From: Phyto melanocephala
Taxonomy: Eukaryota; Arthropoda; Insecta; Diptera; Rhinophoridae
Direction of reading: 5' to 3'
Assembly: GCA_941918925.1 (NCBI GenBank)
Contig: OW799236.1
Location: 63,234,485-63,298,484, forward strand
Length of the DNA stretch: 64,000 nt
Shown one piece after another: positions 43,822-55,992 of this stretch (position 1 is the stretch's first letter; the number at the start of each line of letters is the position of its first letter). Under the pieces are notes generated by a model. The model ran no database searches. It worked only from the letters and a program-made list of their open reading frames with translations, and was not told where the DNA came from. Both the position numbers and the translations under genes were made by a program.

Positions 43822-44582
43822 TTAATTCCTTGTAGCCCTCAATCTCTTTAAGGTTCTTTTTATAAATGAACGCATATGCAGAACACTAGTATAGACAGTT
43901 GGAAAATTATAACGACCACAGGAAACAACCGATGAAACTACCCCACAAAATTGTCCATTGATAAAAGCAGCACCACCTCTGTCACCCCAACAGGCATCTC
44001 TGTGTTTTGGTTGGTAGGTACAAAAATTTTTATTCATTAAGCGTAACTGATACTTCCTTGAACATTCTTTGTAGTTAATCGCTTTAACTGTTGCCGCTGG
44101 TGACTGAGTGGCATAATTTAGCCCCCATCCGTATACCTGAACATCAGCATCTGATTCCCAGCTTTTAGTACAAAATTTAATAGGTCTTACACCTGGGTTA
44201 CCAACTGGAGATTTTAACTTTAATACAGCCATATCCAAGCTTGTATTGAAATATAATTATCCTGTGGGAAACTTCATTTTGCTAATCGTAGATTTTATAC
44301 TTTCCTCATAGGGATGAGTACTTCTAGCTTCTAATGTTATTTCTTTAACGTCCTTGTGCAAAACACAATAGCCTGCTGTAATAACGTAAAATGGTGATAT
44401 TAAAGTTCCAGCACAGAAAGGGCCTTTTTTATCTAGTAGTTGCACTAAATATGACGCCCCAGTAATGTTAGTGGATGTGCCACTTACGCTGATTAACTGA
44501 GGTTGAGAAAATGAAAAACGAACTTTTAGAAGAAGTAAATTACAAATAACTAGACAATAAATATCTTTCTTGACTTAATCAT
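43822..44582 (-). pseudogene. Trypsin-fold serine protease homolog relic T1, catalytically dead
   Basis: An ATG at 44582 opens MIKSRKIFIV and, after a frameshift, a hydrophobic VICNLLLL run that looks like a secretion signal. Then VSGTSTNITGASYLVQLL (mature N terminus), FCAGTLISPFYVITAGYCVL, SLDMAVLKL, QVYGWG, FCTYQPKHRDACWGDRGGAA, GVVSSVVSCGRYNFPTVYTS, and the end at 43822. Chymotrypsin numbering by motif: His57 is Tyr (AGYC, codon 44368-44370), Asp102 is kept (LDMAV), Ser195 is Arg (GDRGG, AGA at 43978-43980). An in-frame TAA sits at 44257-44259. Two catalytic residues are lost, so even an intact ancestor would have been a non-cleaving homolog. No introns. AATAAA follows 43 bp after the end. 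The stop and frameshift suggest a pseudogene; sequencing error or readthrough cannot be excluded. Confidence 0.85.
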
Positions 44583-45440
44583 TTTGAATTTAAAGCTGTT
44601 AGGGAAAGTTGCGAAGACTTCTCACAATTTTACTTGTTATCAGATACTGTTGCGTTAACTACAATTTGTTGCAATTTATAGGCAAGTGCTAATAATGTTT
44701 TTTCTAAAGAAAAGCAAACGATCCATCTAGACATTTGTTTAATATGTTTATACATATATGCAAATGTATGTGTGCCAATGTAAACAATTCTTTTGTTTAA
44801 AAGTACTAAAAAGAATGACTTAAATTTTTAAGGTTTTTTTTTGTAGATCCAGATATTGAAACTAATTTTAAACAAACTAATAAAACAATATCTGAATATA
44901 GCAGAAAATGTGCGAATTAATGATGGTAAAGTTCATTTAAAAATACGGTCCGTCCTGCATTCTTAGTTGTGGCAATCATTATGTGATATTGTTTTTCATT
45001 ATTAATAGCACATCATCCTTCTTAAAATTAAATAAAAATCAGATAATTTTGTCAGCTAACTACTTGTTTAATTCACTTTCTTCAGCTGTCAATGTCCATA
45101 GATAATAAACAATCTTTCTCTCATTTAGATTGAATGACAAACTTCAATTATATGTATAAAAAGAATCAAAAAATTGTTCGCCAAACTGCGTTTGCCTGAT
45201 TAATAAATATCTATGCCTTGATTGCGTGTTAAAAGTTGTCAATTTAACGATTAGGAAAGTAGTAACAGGATGTATTGAATTAAAACGTGTAAGTGCAAAG
45301 GGTATTAAAAATGCATCTCATATTAACAAAACAGTCGATTTCATAAGTTTAAAGTTTTGGAAATAAACACTTGTACAGGTGTTTGCAAATAGTGCCATTT
45401 GCAAATAATACAAAATAATTATATTATTATGTATCATTAT
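44583..45440. other. No recognisable feature; 5' flank of relic T1
   Basis: AT-rich. I looked for a TATA box and initiator upstream of 44582 on the minus strand and saw none I would defend. Confidence 0.4.
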
Positions 45441-46152
45441 CAACAAGTAAAAATGGTATATACGGTCGAGCCGAGTATGAAAATGGCCTTAATGATTAGA
45501 TTTTGTATTTAATGTTATATGTCATTTTTCTTTATCATTACTGCCTCCATTTTCGATTTTGAATTTTTATACAGTGTTTTTCACTACTAGTCATGGCCAA
45601 TATTAGATACCAATATTGAGGGGTTTGAAGGGGGCATAGCCGATATTACTATGTCATCTTGAATTTTAATTTTTTGCATAGTTTACTGCATTCTGCAGTC
45701 CTTTCGTTTGATATCAATATTTAGGGGTTTGAAGTGCATACATGGATTTGAATTTTTTTTTATAGTAAACTCGTCAAAGCATTTGGAGATCGATATTGCT
45801 CTTCTCTGTTATCCAGAAAAGATTTTCGTAAATTTTTCAGAAAGCATAAATAGATTTGTACTTTTGTGCTTTTAATATATGTATATAAATTAAATAAATA
45901 AGTTGACCGATTTGCCGTAGAGGCATATCTACAGATAATAGCAAACGTATCTATAAATAATCGTAGAACTGAAAATTTTTTATTTTTATGGTAAAAATAT
46001 GAGAAAACACAAAGGAAGTCGTGTTTATTTACTAATATCTCAGAAATTTACTGGGAGATTTTGCTGGGTTTTAATAGCGATTCATTGTCGGGGTCGGAAA
46101 TTAATATTGTAGAAATTACAAACGAGATATAACCAATGGTGAAGGGTTTAAA
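45441..46152 (-). mobile_element. Old DINE-like type A copy A7
   Basis: The 3' end at the left is CAACAAGTAAAAATGGTATA with a decayed hairpin (CGGTCGAGCCG). The body matches A4 (TTTGAATTTTTAT, CCAATATTGAGGGGTTTGA, TATCTCAGAAATTTACTGGG, CGGGGTCGGAAATTAATATT) and ends near AATGGTGAAGGGTTTAAAA. Much more diverged than A3. It lies between protease relics T1 and T2. Confidence 0.6.
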
Positions 46153-46639
46153 AGGTTTCGGGTAAGTCTAAATAATTTTTTTTTGTTTTTTTTAGAAGTG
46201 AACGTGTTTTTGACAAACAAATGGATAGCGATAAATTGAATCGATAACGTGGCTCTAAATACAAAAGTATTTTGTACAAAACTTATAAGCATATCTTTAA
46301 ACAGATGTTTTTTTTATTAATCGTCAAACATCTCAAATAAAACAGCAATAATAACAATAGTATCTGAAAACAAATAAGGTTATGAACAACTTTCACACTT
46401 CCCCAACAATTGTACTTCTACGACAGTTTCTAAAGTGTTAATAATTTGCAATAGTTGTTTTTGTAAAAATTTCTTTTATACAGCCCCAAACCAGTCACAA
46501 ATTATGGATTGCGAGCCCACTAATACTACACAGGCACCACATTTTGTGCAGCTGCTTTGTATGTTAGAGGAGGGACTTTAATGTCAAAATTTCATGTTGA
46601 AATAACAGTTCATTGTGTTGTGCACAGAAAAGCGAATTA

Positions 46640-47095
46640 TTACCCTAACAGCTGGGGCTACTTATCGTTATGAGGAGGGTGTAAGATCTAGGGTTTACAA
46701 ATTCATACTTCACAAAGTTTATATTTGTTTCAGTAACAGCAAAGATATGGTGGTATTGTAGTTAAATGTTGCAGTTGGTGATCTAAATGTACAACCAATG
46801 GTTTTTGTACTAAAGCCTGGAATATGGAAGTCGATGTTGCGATATACATATGGATGACATTGAGAACGGTGACCAATTCTATATGTTCGCAGCCGTACCA
46901 CTTACGTTTTACAAAAAAAAAATGTTCTGTGCCTATAAACCAGGCTGAAAAGATGACTGTAGAGGTGTTGGATGAGGTCTAGCAATTATAAATGGTCAAT
47001 TTTGTGACATTGTAGCGTGGGGTGTTGTCTTTATAAATATCCGAGTCTCTATTCTAATATATTAAAGATGCGTCATTTTATAGCAATCGCCAGAA
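46640..47095 (+). pseudogene. Serine protease homolog relic T2
   Basis: Plus strand, in broken frame: TLTAGATYRYEEGVRSRVYK aligns with the T1 VITAG and PYEESIKSTISKMKF segments. NSKDMVVL aligns with SLDMAVLKL, VGDLNVQPMVFVLKPG with VGNPGVRPIKFCTKSW, and FCAYKPG, DDCRGVG, INGQFCDIVAWGVV with the T1 active-site block. The position of Ser195 is GGA (Gly, 46970-46972), followed by a TGA. The segment with Cys58 and the following loop is deleted. At least four stops or frameshifts. Same family as T1, opposite strand, with a type A element (A7) lying between the two. Confidence 0.75.
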
Positions 47096-47345
47096 ATTAA
47101 ACAGATCTAAAGGTAAATTTTTAACTTAATTAGTTTGAAATAATATTCATAAATTTAATTTAAGCAAGATAAATTGAAATGCTTCTCATTTGTTCAATAC
47201 GTTTATAAATTCATACTTAAGTACATGGGGTTAAAGGTATATTTGGAGATATTTTTACATTTCCAATGGCTAAAGTTGGAATGGTTATGCGCTTGACCCA
47301 AAACTGCCCCAGTTTCTGCTTTAGCTATTTAACAATAAGCTGATG
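47096..47345. other. No recognisable feature
   Basis: AT-rich spacer between relic T2 and a mariner-like element. Confidence 0.45.
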
Positions 47346-47347
47346 TA

Positions 47348-47896
47348 AAGGGTCCGCCAAATAACTATTTTTTTTTGAAAATGCTTTAAAAAAGTGTAGC
47401 TTCGGCTGTGTGGCACGTAGCGCCATCCTGTTGAAACCAAATATTGCCAATATCCTCCTCTTCAATTTTTGTGAACAAAAATTCGTTCAACATGGCCCGA
47501 TAGCGATCGCCATTGACTACGACCACTCCTTGCTCATTTTCGAAGAAAAATTGCCTAATTATGCCTCTGGACCAAAATCCGCACCAAACAGTGACTCGTT
47601 TTGGGTGTATCGGCTTTTCAAAGTATGCGTGCGGTTTTTCTGTGCCCCAAATGCGACAATTTTGCTTGTTTACATACCCGCCAAGATCAAACTGAGCTTC
47701 ATCTAAAAATATGATTTTTTTTGGCAAAATCAGCCAAAGTAATGTCGCAATATTTCCCAGCGTTGTTCAAGCGTATACACAACCATATTCGTTCAGCGGA
47801 AGGATAAAACTAATTATCTGTCAAATCAGACATGAGCAAGTGTTACCATTTACGAAATAAGCACTAGTTGAAAAAAACGTTAGATGGCGGACCCTT
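47348..47896 (-). mobile_element. Second mariner-like family, internally deleted element
   Basis: TIR AAGGGTCCGCCA inverted at GGCGGACCCTT, TA on both sides (47346-47347 and 47897-47898). The minus-strand transposase starts MVVYTLEQRWEILRHYFG and jumps to KKIIFLDEAQFDLGGYVNKQ, NCRIWGTEKPHA, HPKRVTVWCGFWSRGI, NIWFQQDGATCHTAEATLF. That holds the first two catalytic Asps (LDEAQF, QQDGA). The region between the helix-turn-helix and the first Asp and the part after the second Asp are gone. The longest open frame is 47727-47386. Distinct from the AGGGTGGTTAAA family by TIR. Confidence 0.85.
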
Positions 47897-47898
47897 TA

Positions 47899-48821
47899 TA
47901 AGTCGACGTGTTATTAAAAGAAGAATGAAAAAGGTTACAATGATTTATGTATGTTCATGCAGTTCTTTATTGTTTTTCAACAAATGGTCCATACTATGAA
48001 CGAGGACTAAGTGTCCGCTTAATGAGAAGCTTTGTGCGTGTGCTATCATATAATTGTGGTACTGAATAATGAGTAATTACACTTAATCGGTACTTCGAGA
48101 ACAGTATTTTCTTTAAAATTAAGAAGCAAACAAATCTTAATGGACTTATTTAAAATTTTACGAATAATTAAATTTTTTGTTTGTTTTGCCTGAAAGATTT
48201 TATGTCCTTTCACCAGAGCCGTGGTGGATATTTGACGGAAATTTGTTTCCATTATTAATCAGAACATGTCTTCTTTACAATCCAATAAAAAATCATAACT
48301 ATCTCCATAATAATTATGATAATATCCGCGTTTTTATATACATATGTACAAATCAAAAAGTTCATTGCTACATTTTAACAATATCGACATATTTATTTAT
48401 TTCGATATACATTTGTTCATACATAAGTATTTATTAAAAATGTCAATTTCGAAAATAAAAAGCACACTCCGTTACATAAGTATTTATTAAAAAATATCAA
48501 TTTCGAAAATATTGATAAAAAAAAGAGACTCAAACTGAATGGCTTTGATTATGTAGAAATTTAAAAATTTTTCAGATTTTGACATAAAAAGCACACTCCG
48601 TTAAATGTGCTCATCTATCAATAATTATTCGAGAAACCGGTTCTTACGTCTCAAATTATTAGACAATATCTTACAGCTTGGATAGCTTATATACATTGTC
48701 CTTGTTCATATAAACAACTTTTGTATTACAATGTTTTTAATAATGTTTTTTTTTCATATTAAACACTGTGAGCGTAATTTTATATACTACTATCAGTTTA
48801 ATAAATTTTTTCTTATATTTT
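47899..48821. other. Mostly featureless, with a short local duplication
   Basis: CATAAGTATTTATTAAAAA followed by TCAATTTCGAAAATA occurs at about 48422 and 48475, and AAAAAGCACACTCCGTTA at about 48457 and 48586. No coding supported. Confidence 0.5.
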
Positions 48822-49290
48822 TATTTATTTATTTATTTATTTATTTAATCTATTGTCTATAGATTATAAATCCTTACAGACTAAAGTATGTAAAATAACA
48901 AAACAAAATTAATATATATAAAATAATAATCTATAAAATTCAACGATTTAAATATAAAATGATATTTCTTTTAACAATTTCTTTACTTTCATTAAGGCCA
49001 ATAAGGTGATAATAGTTATTAAAGTTTCCACATATACGACGAAGAGGATCATTATTAGCATAGTTGGATCTATAGTATTTTAAGTTAATAAAACGGAAAT
49101 TTCGAGTTGGTCTGGTTGGAACATTAAAAGATATTTTACTTAGCAGGAATCCAGAGTCGATATTGCCTTGAATTAGGCCCAGCACAAAAGAAAAACTCAG
49201 CATTGAACGACGACTTTTTAAAGTTGGTAATTTTATAAGACAGAGTCTGCTTTCGTATGAAGGTAGTAAAAACGAATTCCATCCAAGACC
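48822..49290 (-). mobile_element. LINE4: 3' end of a jockey/CR1-type LINE with a (TAAA)n tail
   Basis: Minus-strand translation gives LPSYESRLCLIKLPTLKSRR, SMLSFSFVLGLIQGNIDSGF, LLSKISFNVPTRPTRNFRF and NNDPLRRICGNFNNYYHLI. This is the C-terminal tail that follows the RT in many fly jockey/CR1-like elements, ending at 48940. The 3' end is a (TTTA)n run at about 48822-48845 (TAAA on the coding strand). Severely 5'-truncated; LINE3 begins just to its right. Confidence 0.75.
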
Positions 49291-49851
49291 AAAAATGTTA
49301 ATACTAATAACTTGTCTATCTTTTCTATTTTTTTGTGCGCTTTACGTTCTTTCACTTTTTATTAAATGTGAATAACATAAGAAATAGTTCTGAAGACGGT
49401 ACTCCAAATATGTATGTTGAAAATACTATGCAAACAAAAGAATGCCCTGAATATTTGACGTTTAAATGCTCAACATCTTGGAAAAAAATTGATGAATTTA
49501 GATTAATTTTTGAAAACTCGAACATAAACATAATATGTGTTTCAGAAACCTGGATTAATACGATTTCAATGACTTATATGTTTCTTTAAATGGTTACTCC
49601 ATGTGGAGTCGTTTGCTTATTTTTACTCCCATCCGACGCGTCCCCAGGTGGTGGCTAGGGGGGGGGCGGATGTAGTGTGGGGGGCCTGAGCACTTTATAG
49701 AGTGGGAAAGACCTACCCATTTAAATGAGTAGAGATTTCTCGCATTATGTAGTGATCAGATCCCGTACACTACTTCTGACCCTAGGGGTTCCTAGAACTC
49801 CTCGCGGACCAAATAAAAATAAGATAGAGCGGTTCCCAAAATAAACCAAAT

Positions 49852-51290
49852 ATGAACCAAGAAATTGAAGAAATAAAAGTTACGGTGCAGAGCCTAATAA
49901 ACTCAGTACCGGCGGCTAATGGTGGTGAGCAAGCAGGCCCCGAGTCGTCGTCATCAAATGACTGTAAGGAAACAATTTCGGAGGTGGGCAACTTGGCTTC
50001 CGTTATTGATAAAGAATCAAGAAGAATAGAGAACGAGGGATCGGATCCAAGGGTGAGCTTTAAGCATCCCCAGCCACACAAGACAGGCGAGGATTCCGAT
50101 ACCTCTGACTCAAATATAGAAGATATTGACACTACGGTGTTATGCACAAAGGATACCTCAGAGGTAGATAAAATGGTTGAGGAAGTAAGTGCAAGAATTG
50201 CCAAACTCACCACAGATAAATAAGAACTCTCTCCGGAGCGCAGCAAAGGAAGACTGCCAAAAAGAAACAGAGAGTAAATAAGATAGGTCAGCGGGATGTC
50301 CCTAAAGAGAAAGACTCATCTACACCCATTTCTACCGAAAAGGGTAAGAGGGTTCGATCTCCAGAGGAACAGAACACCGTTGGCAATACTAAAAAGAAAA
50401 AAAGTTACCAGCAGGGAAGTAAAACGGTTAACATTTCCCAACTCCCGAAAGAAGACCCTCCGGCCAATCTGAAAGGAGAAAGAAATGAACCAATAGCTTC
50501 AACCTCTAAACAGGCGAAAGCGGTAGCTAAAAATACAGGTGCTGATGGAACAGCCGGAAAAAAACCCCACCATCACGCAAAAGAAAGCCGGAAGAAAAAT
50601 CGGCTAAGGAGCAACCCACGTATGCGAAAGTGGCCAGAAGGAAGATGACAGAGGAGCTATGCTATGCTGTTATCGACGCATAGCGCATCGGGCAAAATTC
50701 CAATGGCACATCAGAAAGAAGTAGAGAATGCCATAAATGAGAGGATTGTGCAGAGAAGTACTGTTTCTACAACTAGAATCAGATACCTGCGCACATGTTA
50801 TGAAAGACCTAGTGGGAGACATACCAGCCCCATGGGAGGGTGGCAAACTTGCCATGGTGAAAAAGACCGATATCCCATCCCTAGTCAAAGTTTAATTTTT
50901 CGTTAAAGGTTGGGGCAGCAAACTTGATAGCAAAGCCATGCTTAAAATCATTGGCAAGCAAAATAGAGGTCTGGAAGTAGACAAATGGGAGGTTTTCCAT
51001 CGTGAGGAAACTGACGATGGCATCCTGGTAGTTGCAGGGGTGGATATACCCTCCATGTCTTACCTCGAGGAGCAAAAAGGGAAGGTGTACTTCGCGAGTA
51101 CAACTATTTTCTTCAAAGTTGGTAAGCCGCCCATTGGTTGGAAACATAATCCAACGGAGAAAAAAGATCCCGACGACGAAGCAAAGGAGGCTAAAGAAGA
51201 TGAAGGCCACCCCGTGCCAATAAAGAGGGAGGAGTTTGGAGATAACTCAATCCCAAGAAGAATCTCTTTTAGCCGAACAACAATGATACT
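49852..51290 (+). pseudogene. LINE1 ORF1 protein
   Basis: It opens MNQEIEEIKVTVQSLINSVP and is acidic, serine-rich and low in complexity up to a stop at 50223. It then continues in other frames as a Lys/Arg-rich stretch (about 50280-50640). The C-terminal part at about 50880-51125 is more ordered: VKGWGSKLDSKAMLKIIGKQ, VDKWEVFHREETDDGILVV and GVDIPSMSYLEE. This resembles the DUF4780-like domain often found in ORF1 of insect LINEs; the match is from memory of the pattern, not a search. No CCHC knuckle seen. Probably binds element RNA. Broken by several frameshifts. Confidence 0.65.
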
Positions 51291-54200
51291 GCTCTTGCAG
51301 ATCAATCTCCATCGGAGCAGAACGGCTACACAAGCTTTGATGGAAAATATAACTAAAGGTACACATAGTTCTCATTCAGGAACTCTGGACTGTTAAAGAC
51401 AGAGTCACTGGATTGAATGAGTGTGATTACCAATTATTTTATGCTTAAACTGGGTCTCGACCCAGAACATGTATACTTTGTCATAAGGGATTAAATTTCT
51501 TTTTTCCCCAGATTTATCTACAGCGGACGCCACTACCTTAATACATGGCTCACGCAATTTAATGCTGGCATCGGTGTACCAACCTTCTGATGCTCCGACA
51601 CTAACACCAACGTCGGATTTACGAAGTATAATAACATCGGCAAGGACAACAGGTAGGAATATTTTAATAGGTTGTGATGCGAACTAGCATCACCTCTCTT
51701 GGGGCAGCACGAACTGTAACAAGAGAGGAGACGCACTATGGGAATTTCCAATAATAAATGTAGGTAATAAACCTACATTTATTAACAGAATTAGGGAAGA
51801 GGTAATTGATGTGACTATATGTTCAGAAAATTTAATTGATGAAATTTGCGATTGGCACGTATCTGATATGCACTCTTATTCGGACCATCGCTATATTTTT
51901 ATGACCTTAACTCATCCACCACCGCAACCGGTGACTTTTAGGAATAATGCCAGAACGGACTGGCCAACTTTTAGATTAAGTCTTCAACATAAACTCGAAA
52001 ATTTTCCAGAACCGGATGAAAATCTGGACACGATAGATTCGATGGTGGGAAGACTGACTGCCGATTTTAAGAAAACTTTTGAGGAGCATTGTCCACTCCG
52101 ACAAAGGCGAACCCCAAAGGAAAAGCCCTGGGTGACAGGTGAACTGATTAATCTCAGGAGAGAAACCCGAAGGGTATTTATCAGAGCCTATCGAAAGAAA
52201 TAATCAGTATACTGGGACGATTACAGTGAGAAGCTCAGAATATACAACAAAGCAATAAGAATCGCCAAACGCAGATCCTGGAGGCTTTTTTGCAATCAGG
52301 TGGACAGCGTGAATGACGTTTCTAGAATTAAGAAATTCCTATCGAAAACCCACACCCAACCGGAAACCCTCGTTGACTCGAACGCGAAAAGGTCGGAGAC
52401 GATGGAGGAGACGCTAGGAATACTGATAAAGGCACACTTCCAAACGGAAATGGCGGATGACGGAGAAATTCCACACCCCCATGACGGTAGTGCCACGACG
52501 GACATAATTATAACCGCAAAGATGGCCAGAGAGGCGGTAAATAGTTTCTTGCCATATAAGGCACCAGGGCGGGACGGTATTTTTCCGGCTCTCCTATAAA
52601 GAAGCATTGACCTAATCGATATAAGGCTGGCGAACATTTTTACTACTTGCCTGAAATATGCGTATACCCCTATGGAATGGAGGGAGGCGAGAGTCGTTTT
52701 CATACCTAAACCAGGGAAGGAAAATTACGCAAATCCTAAAGCTTATAGACCCATAAGCTTAACATCATTCTTATTGAAAACCATGGAGCGTATCGTCGAT
52801 GGAATAGTCAGAAGACGATTACCAGGCGATTCAATGAAATTTGGACAACACGCCTATATCAAGGGCAGATCTACTGAGACTGCTCTTCAGGAAGTTGTTT
52901 ATCATATAGAAAGATCCTTCGACCTGGGTGTGTATACCATGGGCGTATTCATAGACATAAAAGGAGCTTTCAATAACGTAATGACCTCGAGTCTTATCGA
53001 TTCCTTGGAAAACTTAGGGTAAGCCATGTCTTAATTGCATGGATTAGCAATATGTTAAGGAACAGATGGATAAATTGTGAGGCAAATGAAGTAAGAAGAA
53101 GGGACAAAGTATGTCGAGGAACCCCGTAGGGAGGCATTTTATCTCCATAATTATGGGTAACTACCATACATAGTCTACTGAGGATTCTATCGAATGAGGG
53201 ATTCAAGCCCATCTGTTACGCAGATGATGTTGCGATACTAATCACGTGGACGAATCCAAATTCTTTATGTATGAGAGCAATGGAGGCTTTGAATATATCT
53301 TAAAACTGGGCGAAGGAGTGAGGGCTCAATGTCAACCCGGAAAAGACTAAAATCTGTTTGTTTACGAGAAAGAGGAAGATACCGGTGCATAGCTATTCAA
53401 TCTTTCGGAATAAGACAATTAAGATTGATAAGAAGGTCAAATACCTAGGAATAGTACTTGATTGGAGACTATCCTGGAAGGACCACATTGAATGTAAGGT
53501 GGAAAAAGCTCAAAGAATATGGGCCTCCTGCAGAAGAGTGATAGGCTCAAAATGGGGCTTAAGCCCAAGGATGACACATTGGCTATATACGAGTTTACTG
53601 CGGCCTACAATTACGTACGCTTCGTTAGTGTGGTGGACATCCTTAGAGAAAAGATTCAGAGACAGTGCTGCATTAGTATTTGCGGCGCTATGAGGACCAC
53701 ATCGACAATGGCCATTGAGAATATATTATCCATTTGGCCTATTGAGATACAGGTAAAATATGAAGCGGCCTTAGCTGCCACAAGATTAATGGCAATAGAT
53801 GAGTGGCTTATAAGAGAACATAAGACCAGATACCAAAGAATAACAGATATCTTACCGATGGAAAATATTACGGAATTAACAGGTGATAAAATCCCGATGA
53901 GATATGAGAATATTAACTGTATCACCATTATACCAGAAGAGGGAGAATGGGATGAGATAATCAGGATGGGAAACACCCACGGAATCGATCTTTACACAGA
54001 CGGTTCAAAGATTGGTGACCAAACTGGAATGGGCTTATACGACATAAGCCGAAATAGAAGCAAATACTTCCGTCTACCAGATCACAACACTTTTTTTCAG
54101 GCTGAGATAATGGCGATTACGGAAGGAATTAAATGGATAAAGGAAACGAATAGCGAAACTCCGATTCGTATCTTTACGGATAGCCAATCAGTGATTAAGA

Positions 54201-54811
54201 CATTGAGAAAGGAGAAAGTTGAATCCCGGAACATTTTGCAATGCAAGAGTGAGATAAACTCATATGCAAATTGTGAACATCTGGAGATAATATGGATACC
54301 AAGCCATCACGGGCTGATCGGAAACGAGAAAGCCGACAAATTATCCAAAATGGGAGCTCTTCTGAGTACTATAACTTTGGAGAACGCCAAACCCCTTAAA
54401 CGATTTAAGGATGAACTTAAACGTTGGGCAATGGAGGAACATGTCAGAAAATGGCAAAGCACTGATGTCGGTAAGGTGACAAGAACACTCTGGGGTGACC
54501 CAAATCTTGGGAAATCAAAGGAGATTCTGAGACTAAGTAGACCTACACTTGGGAAATTAACCGGTGTAATTACAGATCATACGGAGTTGAGAACTCATCT
54601 AGCTCGCATAAGATTATCTGAGGAGACAACATGTAGAGCTTGCGAGGAAGAGGATGAGACTCCGGTACACTACCTCTGCCATTGTAATGCGTTTGGGCAT
54701 ATTAGACGCCAGAATTTTACAGTGGATACTATGCCGAACTTGGAATACCTGAGGAACTCGAACTGGAGATCCATAAGCCGTTACATTGAGGGGACTGGGT
54801 TCTTGGACTAG
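51288..54811 (+). pseudogene. LINE1 ORF2: endonuclease, RT, RNase H and zinc knuckle
   Basis: The endonuclease starts LLLQINLHRSRTATQALMEN, frameshifts to IVLIQELWTVKDRVTGLNEC, then CDAN and WGS blocks near 51680 and SDHRYIFMTL (51877-51906). RT: AREAVNSFLPYKAPGRDGIF, EWREARVVFIPKPGKENY, KAYRPISLTSFLLKTMERIV, KFGQHAYIKGRSTETALQEV, GVFIDIKGAFNNV (motif A), CYADDVAILI (near 53217) and KVKYLGIVLDWRLSWKDHIE. RNase H (54811 is its stop) has YTDGSK, AEIMAI, FTDSQSV and HHGLIGNEKAD, so all four acidic positions plus the His are present. It ends with a CCHC knuckle and YIEGTGFLD. Stops near 51467, 52201, 52597, 53020 and 53126 break it. The open part 53519-54811 is 430 codons. Confidence 0.85.
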
Positions 54812-55216
54812 TCCGTTATTTATGGGAAATTATGTTTATGGTTTTTGTTTGGGAATTCCGTTTTCCATATGGAGCGCACAACATGCCAACTGGGCATAAG
54901 TGCATACCTGTCATGGGTTTGGGCTTTTATACCCCTCCTTGTCAACCTAACCTTACCTAACCAAAATGGTTACTCCTTTTTAAGATCGGATAGAATTAGT
55001 CATGGTGGCGGTGTTGCCATAAATGTTAAAAACGGAATCAAGTATAATACACTACGAATTACTAATACTAATGATAATATCGAACATATCTTTGTTGAAG
55101 TGCAAAAAATGCTTCTTTTTTCAGTTTACAGACCAAATAATGGCATACCTATAAACGGTATATAGGATATTTTACATAATTTCTCTATGTTGTATGAAGA
55201 TGTCGCTATTCTTGGT

Positions 55217-55992
55217 TGGTTTGGTTAGTTATCGTGGTAGTTCGCTGCACGCCAACAGTCAAGTAGAGTCGTATGACTCCGTTTTGATAGAACCACATCA
55301 CTCGTCAGCTTCCAATGTATCTCAGAATAAAATCCAAGAGTAAGGGTACTAGATCCACCCCGTGGCCCTGAGGTATCTCAGTAGATAATTCAGTCCAACT
55401 TCAGATATCGCAGAGAGGCCATCTAGTATATGTACGCCCAGAAATCTGTGTCTCTTAGCCGCCAGTGCAGGACATTCGCAGAGAAAGTGGAAAACCGATT
55501 CCTTCTTCTCTCTATCCAGACAACTGCGACAATGGTCGTTCGATGGGAGTCCGAGCCGACTTGCATGTTTGCCTAACATCCAGTGACCCGTCAATACCGC
55601 CAGCAACCTCGATATGCCCCTCCGACATCGACTGGTAAGTTGCAATGTACGTCGTGCATCAAAAGAGGGCCACGTAAGCCGTGCCACCTTACACGTGCTC
55701 AGCCCACGCCACCTGTTATCAGCCTTCCGGAGAAAGTGTCTGGAGATTCTGCTTTTAATAGTGCCCAACGGGATTGCAACTGCAATTTCATTAGAGATAT
55801 CCAAAGCAGATCCTCCCCTGGCTAGCTCATCAGCACGCTCGTTACCATAGGGGCCCTTATGCGCAGGAATCCAAACTAGAGTAACGTCAGCCCGCTGACC
55901 AAGCCTTGACAAACCTTCTACATTGGCCAACTAATTTAGACGTAGTAATGTATGACCAGATTGACAAGAGTGCCGCCTGACTGTCGACAAAT
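55217..55992 (-). mobile_element. LINE2 copy 2, 5'-truncated, inserted in LINE3
   Basis: The 12-bp duplication GCTATTCTTGGT lies on both sides. Minus strand; the 3' end at the left reads GTTATCGTGG, matching the ACCACGATAAC end of copy 1. The copy is 776 bp against 824 bp for copy 1, so truncation points differ. It interrupts the LINE3 endonuclease exactly between VAILG and GDFK. Confidence 0.85.
55349..55930 (-). pseudogene. LINE2 partial RNase H and C-terminal knuckle region
   Basis: The open frame holds VDSQAALLS upstream (in another frame near 55975-55990), LSRLGQRADVTLVWIPAHKG and PYGNERADELARGGSALDIS, the end of an RNase H with its H and D residues intact. Then KARLTW-type spacing, LLAVLTGHWMLGKHASRLGL, CRSCLDREKKESVFHFLCEC (C-x2-C-x9-H-x4-C) and YLLRYLRATGWI. 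Its intact HKGPYGNERADE block shows that copy 1 at 29120 has a 36-nt deletion. Fragment only; the RT and endonuclease were never integrated here. Confidence 0.8.

Larger units (their letters stand above)
49601..54963 (+). mobile_element. LINE1 copy 2: apparently full-length 5.36-kb RNase H-bearing LINE
   Basis: Bounded by the 13-bp duplication AAATGGTTACTCC. It starts ATGTGGAGTCGTTTGC, with a G-rich stretch GGTGGCTAGGGGGGGGGCGG near 49660. It has ORF1 and ORF2 (endonuclease, RT, RNase H, zinc knuckle) and ends with the tail CAACCTAACCTTACCTAACC. Its last 1.4 kb nearly matches copy 1 at 27739. The RNase H and the ORF1 type suggest the R1/LOA-like group. Both ORFs carry several frameshifts or stops, so it is full-length but not obviously active. 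Confidence 0.85.

Noticed and set aside
49852..55850. Antisense frames of 80-150 codons opposite LINE1 and LINE2 coding sequence
   Set aside because: They mirror the sense codons of recognised LINE proteins and have no motifs of their own.
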